In this document: positions 46,793 to 56,039 of the stretch, piece after piece
How positions within the stretch are numbered: the first letter of the stretch is position 1
Layout of the letters: every line of letters begins with the position of its first letter
Source: Trichormus variabilis 0441
Lineage (GTDB): Bacteria > Cyanobacteriota > Cyanobacteriia > Cyanobacteriales > Nostocaceae
Reading direction: 5' to 3'
DNA length: 64,000 bases
Assembly (NCBI RefSeq): GCF_009856605.1
Contig: NZ_CP047242.1
Location: 3,602,001-3,666,000 of the forward strand
Notes under the pieces: model-generated
Database searches by the model: none
The model's input: only the letters and a program-made list of their open reading frames with translations
What the model was told of the DNA's origin: nothing
Made by a program: the position numbers and the translations under genes

Positions 46793-47578
46793 ATGAGGGT
46801 GAATCAAAACAAACTGCTGACCAATTTGGTAGGTGTAGTGACGTTAGCAGGCGCTAGCCTCTCAATCACCTTACCATCGGGAGCAAGAGAAGTATTAAAT
46901 CCCAATCCTACTATTTTCCAAGAAGCTCACTATAATCGGGGTCAACGGATTCAAGCAAATGTTAACCAGATAACAAAAGACAACAGCAAGAAACAGGTAG
47001 CACAAAATACAGGACGTACTAATCCTAGACCAAGTATTTTTAACGAGCCTCCCTATAACCGTGGTAGCCGTACTTCACCCACTCCAGTTACTCCTCCAGA
47101 AACCCAACCTACAACAGAAACACCCACAACACAACCACCAGCAGCAGAAACAACTAACACAGACTCGAAAAATCTGTTAGCGTTGGTGCAATCAAATAAC
47201 TCTTTTACCACTCTCAACAAAGCATTACAAGCAGCCGGACTAACAGAAACTTTACAAGGCAAAGATAACTTAACAATTTTTGCTCCTACCGATGCTGCAT
47301 TTGCTAAATTGCCACAAGATGCTCTACAAGCATTATTACAACCAGATAATAAAGAAGTATTACTCAAGGTGCTAACTTACCATGTTGTTCCTGGTAATGT
47401 TTTATCCACTGATTTGAAATCTGGTGAAGTGAAAAGCGTCGAAGGTGGCACAATTAATGTAAAAGTTGATAAGCAAGGTGTCAGCGTCAACGATGCGAAA
47501 GTAATACAAGCAGATATCAAAGCCTCTAATGGCGTAATCCATGCGATCGATACAGTAATTTTGCCTGCTGATTTGTAG
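46793..47578 (+). CDS. Secreted fasciclin-domain protein
   Basis: This 261-residue protein begins with a signal peptide (NLVGVVTLAGASLSITLPSGA). A spacer with two related motifs follows: NPNPTIFQEAHYNRGQR and NPRPSIFNEPPYNRGSR. A Pro/Thr-rich linker (about 98-120) leads to one FAS1 domain (about 125-261): NNSFTTLNKALQAAGLTETL, NLTIFAPTDAAFAKLP, VLTYHVVPGNVL and SNGVIHAIDTVILP. FAS1 domains mediate adhesion at the cell surface. The duplicated xxNPxPxIFxExxYNRG motif is found in several cyanobacterial exported proteins. A terminator pair lies downstream. Confidence 0.87.
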   Translation: MRVNQNKLLTNLVGVVTLAGASLSITLPSGAREVLNPNPTIFQEAHYNRGQRIQANVNQITKDNSKKQVAQNTGRTNPRPSIFNEPPYNRGSRTSPTPVTPPETQPTTETPTTQPPAAETTNTDSKNLLALVQSNNSFTTLNKALQAAGLTETLQGKDNLTIFAPTDAAFAKLPQDALQALLQPDNKEVLLKVLTYHVVPGNVLSTDLKSGEVKSVEGGTINVKVDKQGVSVNDAKVIQADIKASNGVIHAIDTVILPADL

Positions 47579-47657
47579 AATTTTGGTAGCCAAGATGATT
47601 GGCTAAAAATTAAAGCTCTAGTACTCAACCGAATTAATTTTGACAGGTTATTCTCCT

Positions 47658-47688
47658 GATAGCCGACTTTTTTAAAAGGTCGGCTATC
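47658..47688 (+). repeat. Hairpin GATAGCCGAC.../...GTCGGCTATC
   Basis: A ten-base perfect stem with T/A-rich inner bases stands 80 bp after the fasciclin stop. It has no downstream T-run, so it may support but not complete termination. Confidence 0.55.
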
Positions 47689-47730
47689 TATGACCTATCA
47701 TAATGTGTTTGCTGGACTAATAGTAAAAAA

Positions 47731-47766
47731 TCCCCCTTCAAAAGTTACTGTGAAGGGGGGTTATTA
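47731..47766. terminator. Bidirectional terminator between fasciclin and YqaE genes
   Basis: CCCCCTTCA (47732-47740) pairs with TGAAGGGGG (47751-47759), with A-rich DNA on the left and T-rich on the right. It sits between two convergent genes. Confidence 0.7.
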
Positions 47767-47810
47767 TTTAATGTCCTCATTAACCTAATTAAACAGAGTT
47801 AAATTACGAA

Positions 47811-47969
47811 TTACTTCTTGGCAATTACCCAAACTGCGTGAACAATTCCCGGAATATAACCGAACAAAGTCAAAAGTATATTAATCCAAAAATCCTTACC
47901 TATACCAACTTGTAGAAATACTCCCAAAGGTGGGAAGAAAATAGCACATAAAAGCCGAATTAAATCCAT
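47811..47969 (-). CDS. YqaE/Pmp3-family small membrane protein
   Basis: This 52-codon gene reads MDLIRLLCAIFFPPLGVFLQ, then VGIGKDFWINILLTLFGYIPG, then IVHAVWVIAKK. It is a clear member of the Pmp3/YqaE (UPF0057) family, with two membrane spans and the FFPPLGVxLxxG and GYIPGIxHAxW motifs. Members are induced by salt, cold or membrane stress and help maintain membrane potential. A GGAGG stands a few bases before the ATG at 47969. The gene is short and easily missed. Confidence 0.92.
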   Translation of the reverse strand: MDLIRLLCAIFFPPLGVFLQVGIGKDFWINILLTLFGYIPGIVHAVWVIAKK

Positions 47970-48063
47970 ATTGACCTCCTTGTTAGTTAATCCTTATTAA
48001 GGAAACGTAAAACATATGGCTTGAGAATGAAAACCCCCATCCAACCACCACATACAAAACTAG

Positions 48064-48411
48064 TCATCCGCCACTAATTTTGGCTTTGTAGCCTAACTTA
48101 ATCAAAATCTCTAAAATTTTCTGTTTATGTTCACCTTGAATTTCAATTTCGTTATCTTTAACCGTTCCACCTGTACCACATTGAGTTTTTAACTGTTTTA
48201 CTAAATCTGCCAATACTTCTGGTTTAGTTTGAAAACCAGTTATCACAGTGACAGTTTTTCCTTTGCGGCCGGCGCGAGTAGCCTGCACTCTGACATTTTG
48301 TTGTTGTGGAGGTAGTTCGGGAGTTGGTCTTTCTAAGGCGGCGGAGTTATCGTTGCCAAATTCACGATACACAAAGCGCTTGTCAGAAGATTTGGAATTG
48401 GAAGAAGACAT
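48064..48411 (-). CDS. SUI1/eIF1-family translation factor (YciH-like)
   Basis: This 115-residue protein has a disordered N-terminus (about 1-40) and a SUI1 domain: RAGRKGKTVTVITGFQTKPEVLADLVKQLK, then QCGTGGTVKDNEIEIQGEHKQKILEIL. It is homologous to eukaryotic eIF1 and E. coli YciH, which is linked to accuracy of initiation and to stress. It lies divergent from trpB across about 210 bp. Confidence 0.92.
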   Translation of the reverse strand: MSSSNSKSSDKRFVYREFGNDNSAALERPTPELPPQQQNVRVQATRAGRKGKTVTVITGFQTKPEVLADLVKQLKTQCGTGGTVKDNEIEIQGEHKQKILEILIKLGYKAKISGG

Positions 48412-48619
48412 AGAATTTACTGAATACGAAAAATTAGATTTGTCAGTGTTCGGTTGTTTTGGAATTTTGGGGTATATTTTTGGGCTATATATCTATTACA
48501 AATTAAGAATTGGCAATTACGAACTAGTTTAATGTCTTTCTTGTGAAGCTACACTGTATTATCTGTGCCTCAGACTTTCCTATAATAATTAAGTCTATCC
48601 CATCATCAAAAATCATTCC

Positions 48620-49861
48620 GTGACTACCACTCCCCTTTCTCCAAGTACCCCCTCAAATGCTCAGGTTCCCGATATCCAAGGACGCTTTGGACGCTTTGGC
48701 GGTAAGTATGTGCCGGAAACCTTGATGCCGGCTTTGGCTGAATTAGAAACAGCTTATCAAAAATACCGCCATGACCCTGGTTTTCAAGCAGAACTGCAAC
48801 AATTATTACGGGACTACGTAGGACGTGCGACACCGTTGTATTTTGCAGAACGCCTCACTGCCCATTATGCCCGACCAGATGGTACAGGAGCGCAAATTTA
48901 CTTAAAACGCGAAGATTTAAATCATACAGGTGCTCATAAAATTAATAACGCCCTTGGTCAAGTATTATTAGCCAAGCGCATGGGTAAGCAGCGCATTATT
49001 GCCGAAACCGGTGCTGGACAACATGGTGTAGCAACGGCTACAGTTTGCGCTCGGTTTGGGTTGGAATGTGTGATTTATATGGGTGTTCACGATATGGAAC
49101 GCCAAGCTTTGAATGTGTTTAGAATGCGGCTGATGGGGGCTGAAGTTCGTCCAGTAGAGGCTGGGACTGGAACTCTCAAGGACGCTACATCTGAGGCAAT
49201 TCGGGATTGGGTGACGAATGTGGAAACTACTCACTACATTTTGGGTTCCGTCGCCGGGCCTCATCCTTACCCAATGATGGTACGGGATTTTCATGCAGTC
49301 ATTGGGCAAGAAACTCGCGCTCAAGCTTTGGAAAAATGGGGTGGTTTACCCGATATTCTCTTGGCTTGTGTGGGTGGCGGGTCTAATGCGATGGGCTTAT
49401 TTTACGAGTTTGTGAATGAGTCATCCATTAGGTTAATTGGAGTAGAAGCAGCTGGGGAAGGTGTCAATACAGAAAAGCACGCTGCCACCTTGACAAAAGG
49501 GCGCGTTGGTGTATTACACGGGGCGATGAGTTATCTGCTGCAAGATGAGGATGGCCAGGTAATTGAAGCGCACTCGATTAGCGCGGGGTTAGATTACCCT
49601 GGTGTGGGGCCAGAACACAGCTATTTGAAGGATGTTGGTCGTGCAGAATATTACAGTGTGACGGATGAGCAAGCTTTGGCTGCGTTCCAGCGATTATCCC
49701 GCTTGGAAGGAATTATCCCAGCCCTGGAAACAGCCCATGCGATCGCCTACTTAGAAACCCTCTGTCCTCAACTTGACGGTAGCCCCCGCATTATTATCAA
49801 CTGCTCTGGACGCGGTGATAAAGATGTCCAAACTGTAGCTAAGTTTTTAATCCCACAATAA
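48620..49861 (+). CDS. trpB: Tryptophan synthase beta subunit
   Basis: TrpB (413 residues) joins indole and serine to tryptophan using PLP. The PLP lysine is Lys107 in [14 protein letters not shown]. The phosphate-binding loop is [29 protein letters not shown] and [14 protein letters not shown] are typical of the standard (TrpB1) form that pairs with TrpA. The start is a GTG at 48620. A 20-residue N-terminal extension precedes [15 protein letters not shown], as usual in cyanobacteria. trpA is not adjacent. Confidence 0.97.
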   Translation: MTTTPLSPSTPSNAQVPDIQGRFGRFGGKYVPETLMPALAELETAYQKYRHDPGFQAELQQLLRDYVGRATPLYFAERLTAHYARPDGTGAQIYLKREDLNHTGAHKINNALGQVLLAKRMGKQRIIAETGAGQHGVATATVCARFGLECVIYMGVHDMERQALNVFRMRLMGAEVRPVEAGTGTLKDATSEAIRDWVTNVETTHYILGSVAGPHPYPMMVRDFHAVIGQETRAQALEKWGGLPDILLACVGGGSNAMGLFYEFVNESSIRLIGVEAAGEGVNTEKHAATLTKGRVGVLHGAMSYLLQDEDGQVIEAHSISAGLDYPGVGPEHSYLKDVGRAEYYSVTDEQALAAFQRLSRLEGIIPALETAHAIAYLETLCPQLDGSPRIIINCSGRGDKDVQTVAKFLIPQ

Positions 49862-50148
49862 ATCTATCTAAAGATAGATATTTTGTTAAAGATTTATAAA
49901 TTTACGCAGGCTGTTTTGCAGCATTTTTCGGGAAAATTTAGCGAAAAATCAGACTTATAGGGGAGGGCGATCTGTGCGATCGCCTTCTTATTGATGAAAA
50001 TCTATGAATTTAAAAGTTATCAGAGAATATTCAAAGGGATAAGGATAGAACCAAAGATATACAGAGCCACAGCAAATTTGTTCAAATCCAGGCGGTTTGT
50101 TTAGATGAACTGGAAGTTTACTCTCAGCAACTACGTCTGTGATTGCCA

Positions 50149-50943
50149 ATGCTTAAAACAACAATTTACGCCGTTGCGTTAGGAACTTTCGCTCTCACCA
50201 GTGGAGCGAGTGCAGTTTCTCTCCAAATTCAACCTCCTGCACCCAAGTCTTCATCTATTTCCAGCGATCGCCTTCTCGCACAATACAGTTTTCCGAGACA
50301 ATATAATCGTCTTCCCGCAAGATATCCTGGGCAATCTTACCCCCAAAGACCCTATAATCCCTCAGGTGGACAAAATAATCCTTCCAGCCCTTCAGGTGGA
50401 CAAAATAATCCTTCCAGCCCTTCAGGTGGACAAAATAACCCTTCCAGCCCTTCAGGTGGACAAAATAACCCTTCCAGCCCTTCAGGTGGACAAAATAACC
50501 CTTCCAGCCCTTCAGGTGGACAAAATAACCCTTCCAGCCCTTCAGGTGGGCAAAATAATGGCAACTCAGCCTCTATAGAACAGGCAGTTTTCGATCAAGT
50601 TAATCAATACAGACAGTCCCAGGGCCTACCAGCATTAACCCGGAACGCTAGCATTGACGAGCAAGCCAGAACTCACAGCCAAAATATGGCTAGTGGTAAA
50701 GTTCCCTTTAGCCACCAGGGATTTGATCAGCGTGTGAAAGCGCTGAATATGCCCAACAAATCCGCAAGTGAAAACGTTGCTTATAACCAAGATAAAGACC
50801 CAGCAACACGCGCAGTGCAAAGTTGGCTCAAAAGCTCAGGACACCTAGCCAATATTAAAGGTAATGCCAACTTGACTGGGGTTGGTGTTGCTGTTAACGG
50901 TCAAGGTGTAGTTTATTTCACCCAAATTTTCATTCGTTCTTAG
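50149..50943 (+). CDS. Secreted CAP-domain (SCP/PR-1-like) protein with glycine-glutamine repeats
   Basis: This protein of 264 residues from ATG 50149 has a signal peptide (TIYAVALGTFALTSGASA). A low-complexity linker contains six copies of the decapeptide SGGQNNPSSP. A C-terminal CAP domain follows (about 145-264): AVFDQVNQYRQSQGLPALTRN, ARTHSQNMASGKVPFSHQGFDQRV, SENVAYNQ and GHLANIKGNANLTGVGVAVN. The CAP His/Glu positions are present (HSQNM, SENVA, GHLANI). These proteins are exported, but a general enzymatic role is unproven. A related gene follows 361 bp downstream. The longest frame starts at TTG 50143. Confidence 0.87.
   Translation: MLKTTIYAVALGTFALTSGASAVSLQIQPPAPKSSSISSDRLLAQYSFPRQYNRLPARYPGQSYPQRPYNPSGGQNNPSSPSGGQNNPSSPSGGQNNPSSPSGGQNNPSSPSGGQNNPSSPSGGQNNPSSPSGGQNNGNSASIEQAVFDQVNQYRQSQGLPALTRNASIDEQARTHSQNMASGKVPFSHQGFDQRVKALNMPNKSASENVAYNQDKDPATRAVQSWLKSSGHLANIKGNANLTGVGVAVNGQGVVYFTQIFIRS
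50371..50550 (+). repeat. Six tandem 30-bp coding repeats
   Basis: The unit CAAAATAAYCCTTCCAGCCC continues to a full 30 bp. Copies 1-2 carry AATCCT and copies 3-6 carry AACCCT. This block pattern shows recent expansion of each type. It is in frame and encodes QNNPSSPSGG. There are no spacers, so it is not CRISPR. Confidence 0.9.
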
Positions 50944-51304
50944 AACATTGAGGGTGGGGGATGATGAGCGTCAGAAATCATTACTGCCTCATTACCCTCA
51001 TTTCTTTCTTCACTGGGCGAACAGTAATATGGGGCGAGGTTCCATCGAATTCACGTTTTTTGAGAAAAATTTATCAAAGCGGCGGGAAACTCCATCCCCT
51101 TGTAGGTGACGAATTTTAACCATAAGATGGTTTTATATGCTACAAATGGCGAACGAAATCGTTAGACGCTTAGATGCGTGTGCAGTTTTAGTAATTTGTC
51201 CCCAATTTTAAGGCTGATTAAACTGCAAAAGTATCCTGTTATATAACTTAGACAGTAGAAGTTAGAGTATAGGTCTTATAAGTATGTACACAAAGTAATT
51301 CTTC
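50944..51304. other. Intergenic region between the two CAP genes
   Basis: No gene supported. A short GC-richer segment (GGCGGGAAACTCCATCCCC, about 51081-51099) resembles tails of IS605-type elements, but without a partner end it cannot be assigned. The rest is AT-rich and should contain the promoter of the second CAP gene. Confidence 0.4.
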
Positions 51305-51856
51305 ATGTCCCGACAACCTGCTTTTGGCATCGCTATAAGTATGCTTGTCCTTGCCGGAGGATTAATGGCTCCTCTAATACCAGGTCACTCTTCTACAAAA
51401 CACGCCACTGGTGATTCACCGTTGTCGATTTTTTCTCATCAGGTTGCTACCACTACTACTACAACCTTTCAAACTACTGCTTTGGAAAAATCAGTATTTG
51501 AGCAGATTAATCGGTATCGGATGTCTAGAAGACTACCAAAGTTGACCTTAAATGCGAGGATCACTCAGCAAGCAAGAGTTCACAGTCGAAACATGGCTAG
51601 AGGTAGAGTTCCGTTTAGCCATCAAGGATTTGAGCAACGAGTGAATGCTATTCCTCTTCGCTACAACAGTGCTGCCGAAAATGTGGCTTTTAATCGGGGA
51701 TATGACGATCCAGCAAACGAAGCTGTGATTGGTTGGATAGATAGTCCTGGTCATTTAAAGAATATCAAAGGCAATTTCAATATGACTGGTATTGGCGTTG
51801 CCACTAATGCCCAAGGGGAAGTTTATCTGACACAAATTTTCTTGCGTACTCGATAG
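51305..51856 (+). CDS. Secreted CAP-domain (SCP/PR-1-like) protein
   Basis: This 183-residue protein has a signal-anchor region (GIAISMLVLAGGLMAPL) and a CAP domain (about 60-183): SVFEQINRYRMSRRLPKLTLN, ARVHSRNMARGRVPFSHQGFEQRV, AENVAFNRGYDDPANEAVIGW and GHLKNIKGNFNMTGIGVATN. The domain is close to that of the preceding gene, indicating duplication, but the glycine-glutamine repeat linker is absent here. All CAP signature residues are kept. It is probably exported to the periplasm or cell surface. Confidence 0.87.
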   Translation: MSRQPAFGIAISMLVLAGGLMAPLIPGHSSTKHATGDSPLSIFSHQVATTTTTTFQTTALEKSVFEQINRYRMSRRLPKLTLNARITQQARVHSRNMARGRVPFSHQGFEQRVNAIPLRYNSAAENVAFNRGYDDPANEAVIGWIDSPGHLKNIKGNFNMTGIGVATNAQGEVYLTQIFLRTR

Positions 51857-51938
51857 ATGGAATTGTGGGTTTTTTAGACAATAATAGTGTAGTGTCGGTG
51901 ACTCGTCGGCAGATACTGCATATATTATTGAGTGATTC

Positions 51939-52568
51939 ATGACATTACAAGATTTCCAAGTTGGCGATCGCGACCTTAGTGACGCTGCTGTTGACCAATA
52001 TTTACAATCAGAGGCGATCGCTGTCGATACAGAAACGATGGGATTGTTACCCCAGCGCGATCGCCTGTGCTTAATTCAACTATGCAACCCAGAGGGTAAG
52101 GTAACTGCAATCCGTATAGCCAGAGGGCAAACCGCAGCGCCTAATCTCAAAAAACTCCTAGAAGCAACAAACGTCCTCAAAGTTTTCCACTTCGCTCGGT
52201 TTGATGTGGCTACCTTGCGTCACCATCTGGATATTCATGTCCAGCCAATTTTCTGCACCAAAATCGCCAGTAAGTTAGCCCGCACTTACACCAATCGCCA
52301 CGGACTTAAAGATTTGGTGTATGAGTTGGAACAAGTAGAACTAGATAAAAGCGCTCAAAGTTCGGATTGGGGAAACGCTGCAAATTTAACTGACGCACAA
52401 CTCAGTTACGCCGCCAATGATGTCCGCTATTTACTCAGCGCCCAGCAAAAGTTAGTCGCCATGCTCAAACGCGAAGAACGCTGGGAACTAGCACAACAAT
52501 GCTTTCAAGTCCTACCAACAATTGTTTCTCTAGATTTATTACAGTTCAAGGATTTGTTTGAACATTAA
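51939..52568 (+). CDS. RNase D-like 3'-5' exonuclease (DEDDy)
   Basis: This 209-residue DEDDy exonuclease has Exo I IAVDTETMGLLP, Exo II VFHFARFDVATL and Exo III YAANDVRYL, with the Tyr that defines the DEDDy type. It is shorter than E. coli RNase D and lacks the HRDC domain, as in other cyanobacterial members, so it may act on tRNA or other small RNA 3' ends. It follows a CAP gene by 82 bp without an obvious link. Confidence 0.88.
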   Translation: MTLQDFQVGDRDLSDAAVDQYLQSEAIAVDTETMGLLPQRDRLCLIQLCNPEGKVTAIRIARGQTAAPNLKKLLEATNVLKVFHFARFDVATLRHHLDIHVQPIFCTKIASKLARTYTNRHGLKDLVYELEQVELDKSAQSSDWGNAANLTDAQLSYAANDVRYLLSAQQKLVAMLKREERWELAQQCFQVLPTIVSLDLLQFKDLFEH

Positions 52569-52572
52569 ATTA

Positions 52573-52636
52573 ATCACTAGTCACTAGTCATTAGTCAAAT
52601 GTCCAAACCAATGACCAATGACCAATGACCAATGAC
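52573..52636. repeat. Heptamer repeats (TAGTCAC / AATGACC)
   Basis: TAGTCAC/TAGTCAT units are followed by four copies of CCAATGA between two convergent genes. Same class as the AGTTGTC array at 45285, with a different unit. Confidence 0.75.
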
Positions 52637-52638
52637 TA

Positions 52639-53094
52639 CTAAACTTCCTTCTTCTGATTCTCTAAATGATTTTGCATTCGAGAAACAACGTTGTAGTCAT
52701 CCGCACCTGCGGGAGTTCTGGACTCAATAATTCCTTCGGTAGGGCCACCAATCGCCTTCCATGCAGCTAAACCACCCTTGAGTTCAGAGACGTGGTTAAA
52801 ACCAGCCGAACGCAGGAGATTTACTGCTTGGGAGGTTTGCTCATCACCTGCACCATAAACATAAATATCACGGCTTTTTTCTAAGGACGATGAGGCTCTG
52901 TCTACTAAGTCCTCAATGGGCATTGCCATCGCACCCATAATATGTCCATTGTTATAGGTAGAGCGATCGCTTACATCTAATATTGTAAAAGCTGGTTCGC
53001 CCCACTCTAAACGAGATTTGAGTGCATGAACATCAGATTGTGGTTCAATGGGTGGTTGCTGAGGAATAATACGGCCTAATGGATTATTAGTCAT
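52639..53094 (-). CDS. Rhodanese-fold protein without the catalytic cysteine
   Basis: This 151-residue rhodanese domain has ILDVSDRSTYNNGHIMGAMAMPI, the loop DIYVYGAGDEQTSQA and GFNHVSELKGGLAAWKAIGGP. The active-site loop should contain Cys, as in CxxGxRS, but reads YGAGDEQT. The whole protein contains no cysteine at all, so sulfur transfer is impossible. It may be a binding or regulatory rhodanese. No sulfur-metabolism gene is nearby. Confidence 0.87.
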   Translation of the reverse strand: MTNNPLGRIIPQQPPIEPQSDVHALKSRLEWGEPAFTILDVSDRSTYNNGHIMGAMAMPIEDLVDRASSSLEKSRDIYVYGAGDEQTSQAVNLLRSAGFNHVSELKGGLAAWKAIGGPTEGIIESRTPAGADDYNVVSRMQNHLENQKKEV

Positions 53095-53184
53095 AACCTA
53101 ACTATTAACTGCTAATGGAATTAACAGCAATTTAGCTAACTTTATCCGCTCATTTTCTCTGGCTGTGGTATGAATATCGTCTAT

Positions 53185-55485
53185 TTATCTCTTTTGGTAG
53201 ACTAAAAATAATTCATCCTCAATTTTTCGTTTTAGTCTACTATCCAAGGCATATCTTAGACAATCTCTTAGTAATTTATTAGCTTCAAAATATTGTTGTA
53301 ATAGTCGAACCTGTTGCTGATTAAATTGCCAGTCATAACCAATATTACGATATTTAATTATCTTGCTTCTCAATTGCTGGTTCCATAATTTACCATTTTC
53401 ATACCACCAATATACTACTTTTTCAAGGTTACCTTCTGCGCTGGGTAATCCTCTTTTTAGCTTTTGTAATTCTTCTCTAAATTCAGCATCGTTAACTACA
53501 TTAATAGCTTCATCAAAATTAATATTGAGAGCGTAGATATAATTAAAAGCATGAGCATGATGCAGATTTTGTTCAAAACCAAGTTCTAGCTCACTCACAC
53601 AGTTCAGAGTACTAAAAAGCAACTGATCCAGAGCTAATTCAGAATTAAAAGATAGATTATTAAATAAATCTCCTGCTAACACATCATTGGCACTATGGGT
53701 AAAAGTGCAACTACAAATTATGTAAAAGGCACGAGCAGCAAATACTTGCTGTGAATTAACCACTTCACTAGTTTTTTGATGCAGCCAAACTAAATAACTT
53801 TGAATCTTTTCATCAGCAGCTACAAGTTCATCAATTTTATCTTTCATTAATTGCAGTATTTCATCAGGGTTGTCTAGCATACTGACAATTAAAAATAATA
53901 AGTTATGCCAACGCTCCTCACCTATGTGGTTAATTAATAACTGCCAATTATAATTTTGAGCATCATCAACAATATATTTTGCAGTGAGATATTCTTGAAA
54001 TGCCAAATGGGAAAAAGAATCAATCCCCCTAGCCCGTTCTACTAATAAACCATCTTGTGCTTCAATTCCTTGCAGAACAGCTATACTGTGCTGCTGTAAA
54101 TCAATGGTATTTGATTGGTTGGATAAATAATCACATATTAGGTTTTGAATTTTATCTGAGGTAAAAAAATAATCTCCTTTCACAAAAGTATGGACAGCAA
54201 GGTAACAAAGCAGCTTTTTCTTATTTGCTAAATTTAAATGTGCATAGAAATCATCTCTTTTGATACCTCTAGTTTCATCCCATCTAGCCAGTAAAATATT
54301 CAGTGCCTGTTCATATAAGTTTGCCGGCTTATAGGGAAATTGCATCTTAACTCTAAATACTAGACACAAAAGATGTAATAAAATTGGTGTATTAGCTAAT
54401 TCTCGGATACGCTGATTTTCTGGTAAGTTTAGTTGCTGGGTAAATATATTGCAAGTTGATTCACCTTCTTTGCTTGACAGATGAGCTACTGCCATAAACC
54501 ATTGCCTGACAAAAACATCTCTTTGTTGTTCTTGAAAATCTGCAATTTCTACCTCAGTGAAACCTTGAAATCTATATTTTTGGGCAGAAACTCGGCAAGT
54601 AATTACAAATTGATTTTTATAAAATGTCTGAATAAACTTGCGGATTTCTCTGATAACTTTATCTACATGACTCAATGGCACTTCATCTAAAGCATCAAGT
54701 AAAATTAGTGCTTTACCGCCAGCAAGTACTGCTAAAGTTGATTCTTCTTCAACTCCATTGCAACTAAATTCTTGAAGTAAGTACTGTAGAAGATTTAACT
54801 CACTCTCACGTTGAGTATCTTCAGCAAATTCCTTTAACCTAATAAAAATAGGTACTTGATTGGGTCGTAATTTACCATGATTACATTCCATTGCTAGATA
54901 CTGTAAAAATGTTGTCTTACCAGACCCAGGTTTACCCAACAGCATCAACTTTGAATAGCGCGATATGGCATCTAACCCTGCTAATGCTCTTTGATGGTTT
55001 CCTTGTCCAAACCCCTGAAAGTTAGACTCAAGACACCAATCGTTCATTAGGTCAGAAATTTCCCGCCATTGCTGACTGGTTATCTCCTCCAAAATACTCA
55101 CAGGAGTGTAAATTTCACTTAAGGGAATTGCCTGAGCAATATCTAACATTTGTAGAGTACAGCACTGGTCTTGAATTTTCTCCTGACGCTTTTGGCGCAC
55201 TTCCCTTACCAACACATCAAGGTCAATTCCTTTGGGTTGTAATGTAGTCTCTGATATTGCTTCCTCCGCTAAACCAACAACTTTTTGCCATGATAGTCCT
55301 AGTTGTTGGCAAATTTGCACAAAACAGCTGCGAGATACTGGCTCTCCCGCGAAAAACTTGGAGACTGGTTGACGTGTAATCCCTAACGCAGCTGCTAGTT
55401 TTTGTTGAGTCAAGGTTTTGTCGGTTAGGGCTGTTTTCGCGGCTCTAATACCTTCAGGCGAAGCTCTCAGTCCTTGGCTGGTCAT
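53185..55485 (-). CDS. HTH-NACHT STAND NTPase (putative defence or signalling protein)
   Basis: The 766-residue protein begins with an XRE-like helix-turn-helix (about residues 15-75, LTQQKLAAALGITRQPVSKFFAG). A linker follows, then a NACHT NTPase with Walker A GKPGSGKT at 184-191 (LMLLGKPGSGKTTFLQYLAME) and Walker B in ALILLDALDEVP. The DSFSHLAFQEYLTAKYIV segment is typical of NACHT proteins. The C-terminal 200 residues are helical and match the NCH2-like tail of cyanobacterial NACHT proteins. Bacterial NACHT proteins of this class (bNACHT) have antiphage activity in some cases. No effector domain or partner gene is visible. The HTH suggests DNA binding. Confidence 0.82.
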   Translation of the reverse strand: MTSQGLRASPEGIRAAKTALTDKTLTQQKLAAALGITRQPVSKFFAGEPVSRSCFVQICQQLGLSWQKVVGLAEEAISETTLQPKGIDLDVLVREVRQKRQEKIQDQCCTLQMLDIAQAIPLSEIYTPVSILEEITSQQWREISDLMNDWCLESNFQGFGQGNHQRALAGLDAISRYSKLMLLGKPGSGKTTFLQYLAMECNHGKLRPNQVPIFIRLKEFAEDTQRESELNLLQYLLQEFSCNGVEEESTLAVLAGGKALILLDALDEVPLSHVDKVIREIRKFIQTFYKNQFVITCRVSAQKYRFQGFTEVEIADFQEQQRDVFVRQWFMAVAHLSSKEGESTCNIFTQQLNLPENQRIRELANTPILLHLLCLVFRVKMQFPYKPANLYEQALNILLARWDETRGIKRDDFYAHLNLANKKKLLCYLAVHTFVKGDYFFTSDKIQNLICDYLSNQSNTIDLQQHSIAVLQGIEAQDGLLVERARGIDSFSHLAFQEYLTAKYIVDDAQNYNWQLLINHIGEERWHNLLFLIVSMLDNPDEILQLMKDKIDELVAADEKIQSYLVWLHQKTSEVVNSQQVFAARAFYIICSCTFTHSANDVLAGDLFNNLSFNSELALDQLLFSTLNCVSELELGFEQNLHHAHAFNYIYALNINFDEAINVVNDAEFREELQKLKRGLPSAEGNLEKVVYWWYENGKLWNQQLRSKIIKYRNIGYDWQFNQQQVRLLQQYFEANKLLRDCLRYALDSRLKRKIEDELFLVYQKR

Positions 55486-56039
55486 ACTCTCAGCTAAAAT
55501 GTGTTATTAAATACGATTTTTTTGGTAGCTGCACGCAGACACACTCCGGACAAATACTCATATCTCCCCGTAGGTAGTTTTTTTATGAGTTAAATCAGAG
55601 TAGGCTATATCACGGATTTTTTGGATGGGATTGTTGCGTGGCTTTGTTTGGAAGCCAACTAGATTGATTTAGAGAAGTTCTACAAATTGGGAAACACACT
55701 GAAAACTATTAACTTCTCTCAACAGTGAAGATTCGTCATTTTAGCACGTAAGCAGAAAGACATACCAAGGTTATACAAAAGTCATACATTTTGTTTGCAT
55801 AATCATGGCTGAACTTTTCATAAATTTAATGGAAAATTAAGTGTAGCTAAGTAATACAGAAATAATGTATTCCTGTCAGATATTGTCAGTCTACGTATTC
55901 ACTAGAGGTAGACTTCAACCAACGCTCCTTACTAGAAGCGCTCATAACACAATCACCTTAACGGCTGTCTCTTGTGTAGGAGCATAACAAACAGCAAAAC
56001 GCTAGATAAACAATAGGCTATAACAATCGCTGAAATAAT
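55486..56039. promoter_or_regulatory. 554-bp divergent region between the NACHT gene and the response regulator
   Basis: It separates two divergent regulators and must include both promoters. The region is AT-rich with no tandem repeat, no gene and no obvious mobile DNA. Because the NACHT protein has an HTH, an autoregulatory operator could lie within the first 150 bp, but I cannot point to one. Confidence 0.4.

Noticed and set aside
50371..50550. Regular 30-bp repeats as a possible CRISPR
   Set aside because: There are no spacers. The repeats are contiguous, in frame and encode a low-complexity linker.
50352..50564. Opposite-strand repeat frame (LFCPPEGLEG) inside the CAP gene
   Set aside because: It is a mirror of the coding repeat and has no start context.
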